From Gemmatimonadales bacterium (lineage in GTDB: Bacteria; Gemmatimonadota; Gemmatimonadetes; Gemmatimonadales; GWC2-71-9), in the NCBI GenBank assembly GCA_025929805.1, contig JAICPP010000021.1:1-22995 (forward strand): 22,995 nucleotides of DNA, given 5' to 3'. The notes under the pieces were generated by a model. The model was not told the origin of the DNA. It made no database searches and saw nothing but the letters and a program-made list of their open reading frames with translations. The position numbers and the translations under genes are program-made. Shown in pieces: positions 14,493 through 22,082 of the stretch; the stretch's first letter is position 1; every line of letters begins with the position of its first letter.

Positions 14493-14753
14493 TCATACCG
14501 GTCCGTTGAACGCGGGATCACACACTCGCGTTCTGAGCTCGGTTTCATGTCCTCGAGACCACCCACCCCGAAACTCGAAGTGACGCTCGTCGAGAAGGCG
14601 GGTTCCCAACGCTTCAGTCCCTCGCTGCTGCAGCTGCCACAGCAGAACCCGAGCGCCCATCTCTGCGGCCGGCTCCCAGATGCCAGCGGTGAGCGGCGGA
14701 TACAGTTCAGCGAACTCGGGTTTCAATCTGGCCTGCCGGGCTGTCGAATCCAT
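14493..14753 (-). CDS. Small conserved-looking cytoplasmic protein, unknown function
   Basis: An 86-residue protein starting at ATG 14753 with GGAG 5 nt upstream. An in-frame Met 11 codons earlier (14786) lacks this. The sequence RLKPEFAELYPPLTAGIWEP, then AARVLLWQLQ-like helix residues and LLDERHFEFRGG, is rich in Pro, aromatic and charged residues. It has no membrane segment or signal peptide. It looks like a genuine small protein rather than a shadow frame, and I have a faint memory of similar short proteins with RLKPEFAxLYP and HFEFRGG motifs in high-GC bacteria. It lies downstream of dacB on the same strand (103-bp gap) and is convergent with the cardiolipin synthase gene. Confidence 0.6.
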   Translation of the reverse strand: MDSTARQARLKPEFAELYPPLTAGIWEPAAEMGARVLLWQLQQRGTEALGTRLLDERHFEFRGGWSRGHETELRTRVCDPAFNGPV

Positions 14754-14856
14754 ACCTGCTCCAAAAGCCAGTTGCTGCGGGCGCACCGCAGGTCAGGGGA
14801 GGAGAGATAATGCTTACCCGGGGGCCACTACACCAGGGGCAGCGTGCAGCTTTCAG

Positions 14857-16371
14857 TCACCGCAACAGCTGGGCCGTACCGTCCGGTTCCTCGTCCTGGG
14901 AGCTGGTGCCACCCATGTGCGTGTCCAAGGCTCCGCTCAGGCTTACCCCCTCGGCCCCGAGAAGACGGAACAGCTCCCATTCAGCCGCACGTGCTGCGTG
15001 AGTGCGTCGGCCGTTATACATCAGGGATATCACCAGTACTCCATCGGTCCGGCCCAGATAACCGGCCAGGGTAGCAACCCGGTCCAGGGTACCGGTCTTG
15101 GCGTGCGCCACGCCGCGCGCCATGCCACGCCGCAGGCCCCGCAAGGTGCCTATCCCGTTTGCCGGTAATAGCAGGGGGAAACGCTCGGCCCCGCGCAGCT
15201 GGGGATATCGAGCCAGGTACAGCATCTGGGTGAGCGGACTGACCCGATCCAGCTCACTGAGGCCGCTTCCGTCCACCAGCCGCACCTGGGCCCGGGGGCC
15301 AACCACTTCGCGGACATGTTGAGTGAGCAGCGACGGACCGCTGGTCTGACTGGCGGAGGCCCACTGAAGCACGAGCTCGGCCCCGATGTTGAGGCTGCGC
15401 CGATTGATCTCAACCGCGACACTGTCGAAAGGGGCCGATTCGACTTTCGCCAGGACTGCCGGCAGCACCGTGGCGATCGGCGGCGCGCTGGTCCGGTTGA
15501 CCCAGCGTATGCCGGCGCGCTCGAGCGCAGCCGCCCAGGAGTACCCTAGAACCGTTACCGGATCGTGGGCGACCGCAGAGAGTCCTGCTCGTCGGGACCC
15601 CACGCCGATGGTACCGGTCACCGTCCAGCCGCCGTCAGGATCAGCGGTGAGCCGCAACCGCCGACGGCTGCCACCCACCGTTGTAGCGTTCATTCGCACC
15701 AGGTGCTGCACCCCGGCCGGGAACGCAGAGACCAGCGTGGGTGGAAAGCCTATGTCGTGACCCGGACGGAACGTCAGGGAGATCGTGTTTTCATGGAGGG
15801 TCACCGGGCCAACCGGCGGGGCATAGAGTTGTCCCGCGAAGTTCGCTGACCACACTGCGGGATATCGGGAAGCGGCCGGTCCGGTACGGCTGGTGAGCGC
15901 GACCGGCCCCTCGATCTGCCTGATGCCTCGGGCATGGAGTTGCCGTGCCAACTCACGCAGGGTCGGGCCTGCGCGTCCCGACCGCTCCAGCGTAGGGTCA
16001 CCGCCTAGCTCCAGTTGCCAGGTTCCCAACCAACGCCCGCTTGCCGAATCAAGTTTTCCCCGTCCGATCACCCGAGTCGAGATTCGTGCGCCGCCGCCGG
16101 CCCGTGCACGGGTGAACCCAACGGTGAAGAGCTTGGCGGTTGATGCAGGGATGAGCTCGAGCTCGGGATTGACGCTCCAAAGGACGCGCCCTCCCATGGT
16201 GCCGACGGCGATCCCCCACTCGCCCCCGTCGGTCCGCTCGGTGGTGCGGCGGAACCAGTCTTCTACCTGGGCTCGCTCGACGGTCGTGAGCTCTTGTGCG
16301 ACAGCCGTGTCCCCCGTCAGAGGCCCGACCAGTGCAATGACAACCAGCGTCTCGGACAGACGTCGGCGCAT
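14857..16371 (-). CDS. dacB: D-alanyl-D-alanine carboxypeptidase/endopeptidase (PBP4 type)
   Basis: An approximately 504-residue class C low-molecular-weight penicillin-binding protein. The numbering here counts from TTG 16383, four codons upstream of the chosen ATG 16371. A signal peptide (LVVIALVGPLTGDTAVAQ) precedes the catalytic domain. The three active-site motifs are SxxK at Ser81-Thr-Ala-Lys84 (PASTAKLFT), SxN at Ser330-Leu-Asn332 and KTG at Lys429-431 (HAKTGTLD). The roughly 250-residue insertion between SxxK and SxN is characteristic of the PBP4/DacB family. VDGSGLSELDRVSP (370-383) is another family signature. It should trim D-Ala from peptidoglycan stem peptides or cleave cross-links in the periplasm. 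It is divergent from the D-Ala-ligase-like ATP-grasp gene across 220 bp. Either start codon is possible. Confidence 0.92.
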   Translation of the reverse strand: MRRRLSETLVVIALVGPLTGDTAVAQELTTVERAQVEDWFRRTTERTDGGEWGIAVGTMGGRVLWSVNPELELIPASTAKLFTVGFTRARAGGGARISTRVIGRGKLDSASGRWLGTWQLELGGDPTLERSGRAGPTLRELARQLHARGIRQIEGPVALTSRTGPAASRYPAVWSANFAGQLYAPPVGPVTLHENTISLTFRPGHDIGFPPTLVSAFPAGVQHLVRMNATTVGGSRRRLRLTADPDGGWTVTGTIGVGSRRAGLSAVAHDPVTVLGYSWAAALERAGIRWVNRTSAPPIATVLPAVLAKVESAPFDSVAVEINRRSLNIGAELVLQWASASQTSGPSLLTQHVREVVGPRAQVRLVDGSGLSELDRVSPLTQMLYLARYPQLRGAERFPLLLPANGIGTLRGLRRGMARGVAHAKTGTLDRVATLAGYLGRTDGVLVISLMYNGRRTHAARAAEWELFRLLGAEGVSLSGALDTHMGGTSSQDEEPDGTAQLLR

Positions 16372-16405
16372 GAGTAGGCTCAATTCCGATACGGGTTGAG
16401 AAAAC

Positions 16406-16441
16406 GGGGCGCGATTGCCCCTCGCCCAGCGGGGAGCAATC
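16406..16441 (+). promoter_or_regulatory. Pair of mutually exclusive hairpins in dacB/ATP-grasp gap
   Basis: GGGGC (16406-16410) can pair with GCCCC (16417-16421). The same GCCCC can instead pair with GGGG at 16431-16434, extended by GATTGC (16413-16418) with GCAATC (16436-16441). The two folds cannot form together. This could be an attenuator-like element of the ATP-grasp leader. It is inferred from base pairing only. Confidence 0.3.
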
Positions 16442-16591
16442 GGCGAGCCATGTGTCAGGGTGTTAGCGGCAAAGGACTTAGACTCGCATCACGAGCCGCA
16501 AGGCGGGCATTTCGCGATGCCACCTTTCGTTGCCGCAAGGTACGGTCCGGCCTGGCGTTACGAGCCCGGCCCGGAAATCTTGCTACACACT

Positions 16592-17626
16592 ATGCGCGTC
16601 GCCGTCGTTTTTGACACCCCATACTCGGGATGGGACCACCGCGATCACGAGAGGCAGATGGACCTGGAGGTGGCTGCCTGGAAAGCGGATGAGCCCGAGA
16701 TGGAATACCAGATTGCTCACGCTTTGCGGGAGTGCGGCCACGAGGTCCGCCTGCATGGCGTGCGGGATGACCTCGAGTTCCTGGTCAGCGATCTGGCGGA
16801 GTGGAAGCCGGACCTGGTCTTCAATGGTGCGGAGGCATTCCGCGGCGACGAATCCCTCGAATACCTTCTTCCCGCTCTGTTGGAAGCCGAGGGCTATCGC
16901 TACACCGGAGCGCCGCCCTTGGCTCTTCAGGTCACCAGGAACAAGGCGATCAGCAAGAAGGTGCTCGCCTATTTCGGCATTCAGGTGCCGGGATTTGTCA
17001 GTTACCGGTTGCGGGAGCAGGTTGCGCAGCCGCCCGACCTCTCCTTTCCGCTCATCGTCAAACCGCTCCAGGCCGATGCCTCAGCTGGAATAGCTCAAGC
17101 CTCGGTGGTCCAGGACGTGAGCTCGCTGGCTGAGCGAGTCTCCTTCATCCATGAGCGCTTCGGGCAAGGTGCCATAGCCGAGGAATTCGTGGACGGGCGG
17201 GAGCTCTACGTCAGCATTGTGGGCAACGATGATTCGCTCGAGATCCTGCCGATCACCGAACTGGTCTTCGATAAGAGAATCCGCCCCGAGGAGCGCATCG
17301 CCACCCAGTTTGCCAAGTGGGACGAATCCTACCGGCAGAGGAAGGGCATCAGGAACGTATTTGCCCGCCCGCTCGCCAAGGCCGTGCGCGAGCGGATCGA
17401 GGAGACCTGTCGCATGGCGTACCGCGCACTCTGGCTCCGCGACTACGCGCGGCTGGACCTCCGTGTGACCGATGACGGCACAGTGTGGGTGCTCGAGGCG
17501 AACGCGAATCCGTTTATCAGCTACGGTCACGACATGGCAAACGCCGCCGCCAAGGCTGGTATGGAGTACTGTGCCTTCATTCAGCGTATCGTCGACGCTG
17601 CCATCCAGCGATATGAGCACGCGTAG
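16592..17626 (+). CDS. D-Ala-D-Ala-ligase-like ATP-grasp enzyme
   Basis: A 344-residue ATP-grasp ligase. The N-terminal lobe begins MRVAVVFDTPYSGWDHRDH. The GAPPLALQVTRNKAISKKVL stretch (107-124) corresponds to the nucleotide-binding entry of Ddl. PLIVKPLQADASAGIA (153-168) is the phosphate loop, EEFVDGRELYVSIVG (197-211) the adenine/hinge strand, and VWVLEANANPF (298-308) carries the metal-binding Glu and Asn. Known Ddl enzymes have a GGxSxE-type N-terminal motif that is not seen here, so it probably joins a different carboxylate and amine rather than two D-alanines. ATG 16592 fits the family start. Earlier in-frame ATGs (16415, 16517) add unlike residues, and no ribosome binding site decides it. 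It overlaps the metallopeptidase gene by 14 bp. Confidence 0.8.
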   Translation: MRVAVVFDTPYSGWDHRDHERQMDLEVAAWKADEPEMEYQIAHALRECGHEVRLHGVRDDLEFLVSDLAEWKPDLVFNGAEAFRGDESLEYLLPALLEAEGYRYTGAPPLALQVTRNKAISKKVLAYFGIQVPGFVSYRLREQVAQPPDLSFPLIVKPLQADASAGIAQASVVQDVSSLAERVSFIHERFGQGAIAEEFVDGRELYVSIVGNDDSLEILPITELVFDKRIRPEERIATQFAKWDESYRQRKGIRNVFARPLAKAVRERIEETCRMAYRALWLRDYARLDLRVTDDGTVWVLEANANPFISYGHDMANAAAKAGMEYCAFIQRIVDAAIQRYEHA

Positions 17627-18635
17627 GCGGCGGCGGTTGCCCGCCTGGGCCCGGGAACAACGCTGCGTCTGTGGTCACAGGGTGCGGCGCTACATGGGAT
17701 TCTGTTCGGAATGCGGGCGGGCTCATCGATGGGGAGACTTCGGCGGCCTCACCGGAGCGGAATGTTACAAGTGCGGCTGGGCAGTCTCCGAAAAATTCGG
17801 CTACTGCCCCTGGTGCGGTGCGGATATCCACGAGGAAGGCTACTCCAGCGACGAGCCGCTGAAGGCGCCCCGCGGGTTCCGCATGGACGCTCGCTGCGAC
17901 TGGGGATGCGGCGGAGGAGTGCAGTACCCCATGCAATACTGCCCCTGGTGCAGCCGGCCCCAGCATTGGAACGAAGAACGCTTCTTCGAGGGTGAATGTC
18001 CTCATTGCGGACGCGGCGTCGATGACCTGATGAATTACTGCCCCTGGTGCGGGAGCGACTCGACCGGCCGGGACCTGATCCCTCGTGCCCTCACCCGTGT
18101 GCGCCGGCTCCTGCTGGTCAGCAGGATCAAAGATTGGGGCTACCGGATCCTCCTCCGTCCGGGCATATCAGGAGTCGATCCCAAGTACCCCAACATGGTC
18201 GAGATCGAGCAGCGCTATGTGGTAGGCAAGCGGCGTCGCGACGAGATCCCCTGGACCATGCTGGTCGGTTTGATCACGCACGAGCTCGGCCACAGCTTCC
18301 TCTACCACAACTGGGAGTGGACCCGCACCCGGCAGTTCCGCCGGGCCTTCGGAGAAGTCGACAAGGCATACCGGGGCATGGATAACACCTGGGTCTATTT
18401 TCAACGCCGCCGAATTGCCATAGCGCCTTCCAACCACGTCAGTGCGTATGCGGCCAAGCACCCGCAGGAGGATTTTGCGGAGACGTTCAGATTTTATGTG
18501 ACGCGCCGCGGCCGGTTGCGCGATCTCTTCGGTGAATTCGGCCGGAAGCGAAAAGGGGTAATTCTCTTTGAGAAGTTTCTCGTGCTCCACGACTACGTTC
18601 GCGCCTTACGTGGCTGGGGCGGCGGCTCTGCTTGA
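17613..18635 (+). CDS. Metallopeptidase with four N-terminal zinc ribbons
   Basis: A 340-residue protein starting at ATG 17613, inside the last codons of the ATP-grasp gene. Residues 18-146 hold four Cys-pair zinc ribbons in tandem: C18xC20 with C31xxC34; C51xxC54 with C65xxC68; C95xxxC99 with C110xxC113; C129xxC132 with C143xxC146. Three of the second halves read YCPWC. A basic linker (RRLLLVSRIKDWGYRIL) leads to a zinc metalloprotease domain with HELGHSF (His223, Glu224, His227) and a downstream HPQEDFAETFRFY (283-295) whose Glu290 may be the third ligand, as in putative zinc-binding metallopeptidases. There is no signal peptide, so it is cytoplasmic. Translation coupling to the ATP-grasp gene suggests that they act on the same substrate, which is unknown. 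Confidence 0.8.
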   Translation: MSTRRRRRLPAWAREQRCVCGHRVRRYMGFCSECGRAHRWGDFGGLTGAECYKCGWAVSEKFGYCPWCGADIHEEGYSSDEPLKAPRGFRMDARCDWGCGGGVQYPMQYCPWCSRPQHWNEERFFEGECPHCGRGVDDLMNYCPWCGSDSTGRDLIPRALTRVRRLLLVSRIKDWGYRILLRPGISGVDPKYPNMVEIEQRYVVGKRRRDEIPWTMLVGLITHELGHSFLYHNWEWTRTRQFRRAFGEVDKAYRGMDNTWVYFQRRRIAIAPSNHVSAYAAKHPQEDFAETFRFYVTRRGRLRDLFGEFGRKRKGVILFEKFLVLHDYVRALRGWGGGSA

Positions 18636-18717
18636 CACGCTGACTTTTGCGAGGTACATCGGGAGAGAAGCTGACGTAGCGAGTATCACAGACAAGAAGT
18701 CTGAAGCGCCACAGATT

Positions 18718-18740
18718 GGGCGGAGACGCTATCTCCGCCC
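18718..18740 (+). promoter_or_regulatory. 9-bp perfect hairpin before a ribosome binding site
   Basis: GGGCGGAGA (18718-18726), CGCTA loop, TCTCCGCCC (18732-18740). It ends 12 nt before AGGAGG (18753-18758). The following ATCGGTCGTTT is too poor in U for a typical terminator, so it may be a 5' leader structure of the secreted protein gene or an mRNA 3' end of the upstream pair. Confidence 0.6.
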
Positions 18741-18763
18741 ATCGGTCGTTTCAGGAGGCCCCC

Positions 18764-19282
18764 CTGCTGCGCATTCTTGCACTCACCGGATTTGCCGGAC
18801 TGACCTTGGCCCTCGGCAGCGTGGGGACTGAGCCGATGCCGCTTCGTCCCGACCGGAGTCGGGCCGCGCTGACCAGTCTGGGCCAGGACTATGGGTCCCT
18901 GCAGCAGTGGGCAACCGCCATCGCCACGGTAACCGACACCATGCCCCCAGATGGCTCCGAGCACGCCAGGGTACTCGCGCACCAGCTGGCCCGGCTCATT
19001 CTTCCGCTGGAGAATCGGTTCGAACAGACTACCGCGGCGCTTTCGACAGCCCAGCTGGAGCTGGCCCTACCCTTATGGGAGCGTATGGCCTTTGCCCACG
19101 CTGGGTTTGCGATGCTGCAGGATCGGGCCGCAGCCTTGGAGGAGGACCCCGGGCTTCAACCGGACGAGCTTCACGATCTGGCGGCGGAGCTTTCGGCAGT
19201 GCTTGAATTCGCAACCGAGATCCAGCAGTTGCTCCTGGAGCTGCTGACTACCCCCGTACCGACCTCCATTCGCATCACGTAG
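18764..19282 (+). CDS. Secreted alpha-helical protein, unknown function (probable CTG start)
   Basis: A 172-residue protein from CTG 18764, which lies 5 nt after a full AGGAGG at 18753-18758. No ATG, GTG or TTG is suitably spaced. An in-frame TTG at 18716 sits upstream of the hairpin and has no ribosome binding site. Translated from the CTG it begins (M)LRILALTGFAGLTLALGSVG, a convincing signal peptide or anchor, ending before EPMPLRP. The mature part is a string of amphipathic helices rich in Leu, Ala, Glu and Gln (for example ALTSLGQDYGSLQQWATAIA and LHDLAAELSAVLEFATEIQQ) with no Cys. I do not recognise a family. Its stop overlaps a palindrome shared with the convergent msrB gene. Confidence 0.65.
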   Translation: MLRILALTGFAGLTLALGSVGTEPMPLRPDRSRAALTSLGQDYGSLQQWATAIATVTDTMPPDGSEHARVLAHQLARLILPLENRFEQTTAALSTAQLELALPLWERMAFAHAGFAMLQDRAAALEEDPGLQPDELHDLAAELSAVLEFATEIQQLLLELLTTPVPTSIRIT

Positions 19283-19297
19283 ACCGGCCGGCCGGTC
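19282..19297. terminator. Perfect 16-bp palindrome between convergent genes
   Basis: GACCGGCCGGCCGGTC is its own reverse complement and nearly fills the 17-bp gap between the two convergent stop codons. Folded, it gives a 6-bp stem with a CCGG loop and could act as a weak terminator for both strands. The following U-run is short (CCTTACTTT). Confidence 0.5.
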
Positions 19298-19299
19298 CC

Positions 19300-19755
19300 T
19301 TACTTTCCTGCCGATCGAAACAGGCTGAGGTACTGTCCGTAGCCTTCCTGCTCCAGCCGCTCCACAGGGACGAAGCGCAACGCCGCGGAGTTCATGCAGT
19401 AACGTTGACCGGTCGGACCCGGCCCGTCATCAAAGACGTGGCCCAGATGACAGTCGCCGCCCTTGGACCGCACTTCGGTGCGGCGGAGGAACAACGAGTG
19501 GTCCGCCTTCTCCACGACGTTCGACGGATCCAGGGGTTTGGTAAAGCTGGGCCAACCGGTGCCGGAATCGAACTTGTCCAGTGAGCTGAAGAGCGGCTCC
19601 CCAGTCACAACGTCGACGTAAATCCCTGCCTGTTTGTTGTCCCAGTATTCGTTCTGAAACGGAGGCTCGGTCCCATCCTGCTGGGTAACCGTGTACTGTA
19701 ACGGCGTCAGTTTCTGCAGCAGTTCGGGGTTGTTCTTTTTCTGAGTTGCCACCAT
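19300..19755 (-). CDS. msrB: Peptide-methionine (R)-S-oxide reductase MsrB
   Basis: A 151-residue MsrB (SelR domain). Landmarks are FQNEYWDNKQAGIYVDVVTG, GTGWPSFTKP, RTEVRSKGGDCHLGHVFDDG and the catalytic RYCMNSAALRF (Cys120). It reduces the R-sulfoxide of methionine in proteins with thioredoxin. The two CxxC zinc sites of E. coli MsrB are absent. The usual GCGWPSF resolving Cys is Thr66 here, while Cys102 in GGDCHLGH, often a Ser or Ala, is an alternative. There is no signal peptide. ATG 19755 follows a GGGGGGA, and GTG follows one codon later. It is divergent from the alanyl-tRNA editing gene across 74 bp. Confidence 0.95.
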   Translation of the reverse strand: MVATQKKNNPELLQKLTPLQYTVTQQDGTEPPFQNEYWDNKQAGIYVDVVTGEPLFSSLDKFDSGTGWPSFTKPLDPSNVVEKADHSLFLRRTEVRSKGGDCHLGHVFDDGPGPTGQRYCMNSAALRFVPVERLEQEGYGQYLSLFRSAGK

Positions 19756-19829
19756 TCCCCCCTTCTTTCTTCGGGTTCCCGAGATATCCTAGAGTACGTG
19801 TAACTCCTGTCTGACGCTATGGGTTCCCC

Positions 19830-21008
19830 GTGACCGACCGGCTCTACTATACCGACGCCTATCTCAGCGATTTCGAGGCCTCTGTCCTCCAGCGAACTGA
19901 TGAAGGGCGGCGGGTTTATCTGGACCGAACAGCGTTTTATCCCAGCTCCGGCGGGCAGCCTTTCGACACCGGCGACCTTGGCGGGATACCAGTCATCGAT
20001 GTAGTAGACGAGGGAGACCGGATTGCCCATATACTGGCGGAGCCACTGCCGGGTAACCAGGCCACCGGACGGGTAGATTGGGCCCGCCGCTTCGACCACA
20101 TGCAGCAGCATACGGGTCAACACCTTCTCTCGGCGGTGGTGAGCGATCTCCTGGGACATAGGACCGTCTCAGTCCACTTCGGACGGGAAGCTTCTACGGT
20201 AGATATAGACGCACCCCGCATGAGCGCCGAGCAGATCCGGCTGGTCGAGGCTCGTGCCAACGAGATCGTGGTCGAGAACCGTCCGGTCGCGGTGAGCTTC
20301 GAGGAGTCTGAACAGGCGTCCGGGCTACGGAAGGCGCCTGGCCGCCAGGGTACCCTCCGAATCATCACCATCGAAAATCTCGACCGAAGTGCCTGTGGCG
20401 GCACACACGTCCGGGCTACCGGTGAGATCGGAGCCGTTTTCATCCGAAAAGTCGAGCGAGCGCGGAATGGCATCCGGCTCGAGTTTCTCTGCGGCGGTCG
20501 ATCCAACCGGCGAGCTCGCGCCGACTACGACCTCCTCACCACCATGGGTACTGAGCTGTCAGCCTCGATCGACGAACTCCCCGGCCTGATCGCAGCTCGG
20601 CTCGCTGAGCTCAAAGAGGCCGGCTTGGCCAGGCGTGAGCTCGAAGCTCAGCTGGATGTCTACCGGGCTAGAGAGCTGTACACTGCGGCTGAACCGGACC
20701 GCGCCGGAATCCGCAGAGTGGTGCATCGGCATGTCGGAGGGTCACTAAATCAGCTCAGGGGAGTGGCCCAGGCGTTTACCGCAATGCCGCTAGCGATCTT
20801 TGTGGCTGGCACGGAACACCCTCCTGCAGTAATGGTGGCAACGTCCGCCGATTCTGGCGTCGACGCAGCCAGTCTTCTCAAGGTTCTGTTGTCGGAAGTT
20901 GGAGGGCGGGGCGGCGGCTCCGCGAGGTTGGCTCAGGGCAACGTCCCGGGACGAGAGCAGCTCGAGTCCGTGCTGGCATCTTTTGAGGAAGAGACCGCAA
21001 AAAAGTAG
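19830..21008 (+). CDS. Alanyl-tRNA editing protein, AlaX type with DHHA1 domain
   Basis: A 392-residue AlaRS-related protein without a catalytic synthetase core, which hydrolyses mischarged tRNA(Ala) such as Ser-tRNA(Ala). The editing-domain zinc motifs are HTGQH (His94, His98) and CGGTH (Cys189, His193). The N-terminal FYPSSGGQPFDTG (36-48) is also a family signature. The C-terminal part (residues about 290-390) resembles the DHHA1/C-Ala domain, ending GGRGGGSARLAQGNVP, so this is the long AlaX type. GTG 19830 starts the protein; no strong ribosome binding site is visible. It ends before a bidirectional terminator shared with the sigma factor gene. A full AlaRS is not in the window. Confidence 0.92.
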   Translation: MTDRLYYTDAYLSDFEASVLQRTDEGRRVYLDRTAFYPSSGGQPFDTGDLGGIPVIDVVDEGDRIAHILAEPLPGNQATGRVDWARRFDHMQQHTGQHLLSAVVSDLLGHRTVSVHFGREASTVDIDAPRMSAEQIRLVEARANEIVVENRPVAVSFEESEQASGLRKAPGRQGTLRIITIENLDRSACGGTHVRATGEIGAVFIRKVERARNGIRLEFLCGGRSNRRARADYDLLTTMGTELSASIDELPGLIAARLAELKEAGLARRELEAQLDVYRARELYTAAEPDRAGIRRVVHRHVGGSLNQLRGVAQAFTAMPLAIFVAGTEHPPAVMVATSADSGVDAASLLKVLLSEVGGRGGGSARLAQGNVPGREQLESVLASFEEETAKK

Positions 21009-21044
21009 ACGCCAGGGATCTCATGATCCCTGACGTCTCTCTTT
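21008..21044. terminator. Bidirectional rho-independent terminator
   Basis: A 13-bp stem with one C-A mismatch is formed by GACGCCAGGGATC (21008-21020), a TCAT loop and GATCCCTGACGTC (21025-21037). It is followed on plus by a U-rich run (TCTCTTT, 21038-21044). On the other side the minus strand has TTTTTT 3 nt beyond the stem. It separates the AlaX and sigma factor genes, which converge. Confidence 0.85.
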
Positions 21045-21061
21045 GTCTGAGAGAGGCCGTG

Positions 21062-21967
21062 CTAGGCTGCAAGCTCCCGAAGCTTGTCGCCATGTTCCTC
21101 ACGCAGCTGCCGCAGAGCCCGGTCGCGAAGCTGCCGGATACGCTCACGGGTAACACCCATCATCCGGCCAATCTCCTCCAGGGTGCGGCTGTTTCCGTCG
21201 TCCAGACCAAAGTAGAGCCGAAGCACCTTGGCATCACGTGGCGGCAGGGCTGCCAGTGCGGTCTCGAGGTCACTGGTTCGACTGTTGGCCATGGTCGAAG
21301 CGTCGGTACCCTCTTGAGTGAGTGGGACAAACCGCTCCAGCCGACCCCGGTCTTCTCCCTCGCGCACTGGGTGGTCCAGACGCAGCGCTTCTACGTGCAG
21401 GGCGCCGAGCGATCGGACCGCCTCAGCCGTGAGTCCAGTGGCCGAGACCAATTCCTCGGTGGTCGGGACCCGACCGAGTTTCTCGGTAAGCAGGGTCGTT
21501 ACCCGGCCCAGGCGAGTGAGGTCCGCCGTACGGTTGAGCGGCAGCCGCACCGGACGCCCGTGCCGCGCGATGGCGGCCTGGATGGCCTGCCGGATCCACC
21601 ACACCGCGTACGAGATGAACTTGACTCCCCGGTCTGGATCGAACTTCCGGGCAGCCGTCATGAGCCCGACATTCCCCTCCCCGATGAGGTCCATCAGGGG
21701 AACCCCACGGTTCTGGAACTTCTTGGCGACGGAAACCACGAACCGCACGTTGTGCCGGGCAAGTCTCTCTTGGGCCTCCACGTCGCCCTTGAACGCGCGC
21801 CGCGCCAGAGCCGTCTCCTGCTCCACCGTAAGCAGAGGGATACGGCTGATTTCCTTAAGGTAGAAGTCCAGGCTCTCGCGCCCTTCGTCTACTGCCCGGG
21901 CTAGGGCAGCGGGCCGAGCCGAGCGCCTGCGAGTCTTCTTGGTACCTGCCACTTTCGCTGCTCCCAT
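21062..21967 (-). CDS. Sigma-70 family factor, primary (RpoD/RpoS) type
   Basis: A 301-residue group 1/2-like sigma factor. Region 1.2 (ESLDFYLKEISRIPLLT), region 2 (HNVRFVVSVAKKFQNRG, then DLIGEGNVGLM, KFISYAVWWIRQAI), region 3 and region 4.2 (TLEEIGRMMGVTRERIRQLR) are all recognisable. There is no large region 1.1, so it may be RpoS-like or an alternative housekeeping sigma rather than the full-length RpoD. ATG 21967 gives a short basic N-terminus (MGAAKVAGTKKTRRR). In-frame ATGs at 22024 and 22033 are alternatives, and the ribosome binding sites do not decide it. A GGGC/GCCC stem lies just before the 21967 ATG. Its terminator is shared with the AlaX gene. Confidence 0.9.
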   Translation of the reverse strand: MGAAKVAGTKKTRRRSARPAALARAVDEGRESLDFYLKEISRIPLLTVEQETALARRAFKGDVEAQERLARHNVRFVVSVAKKFQNRGVPLMDLIGEGNVGLMTAARKFDPDRGVKFISYAVWWIRQAIQAAIARHGRPVRLPLNRTADLTRLGRVTTLLTEKLGRVPTTEELVSATGLTAEAVRSLGALHVEALRLDHPVREGEDRGRLERFVPLTQEGTDASTMANSRTSDLETALAALPPRDAKVLRLYFGLDDGNSRTLEEIGRMMGVTRERIRQLRDRALRQLREEHGDKLRELAA

Positions 21968-22082
21968 CGGGCTAAGTGCCCTTCTAGTGCCAAAAAACGC
22001 CAAGACGTCCGCTACAGGTAACATGCAGCGCATCCTACCGGTTCCCGGTCCAGACGAGACACCTCAGTTCGGGCGCGGGGAT

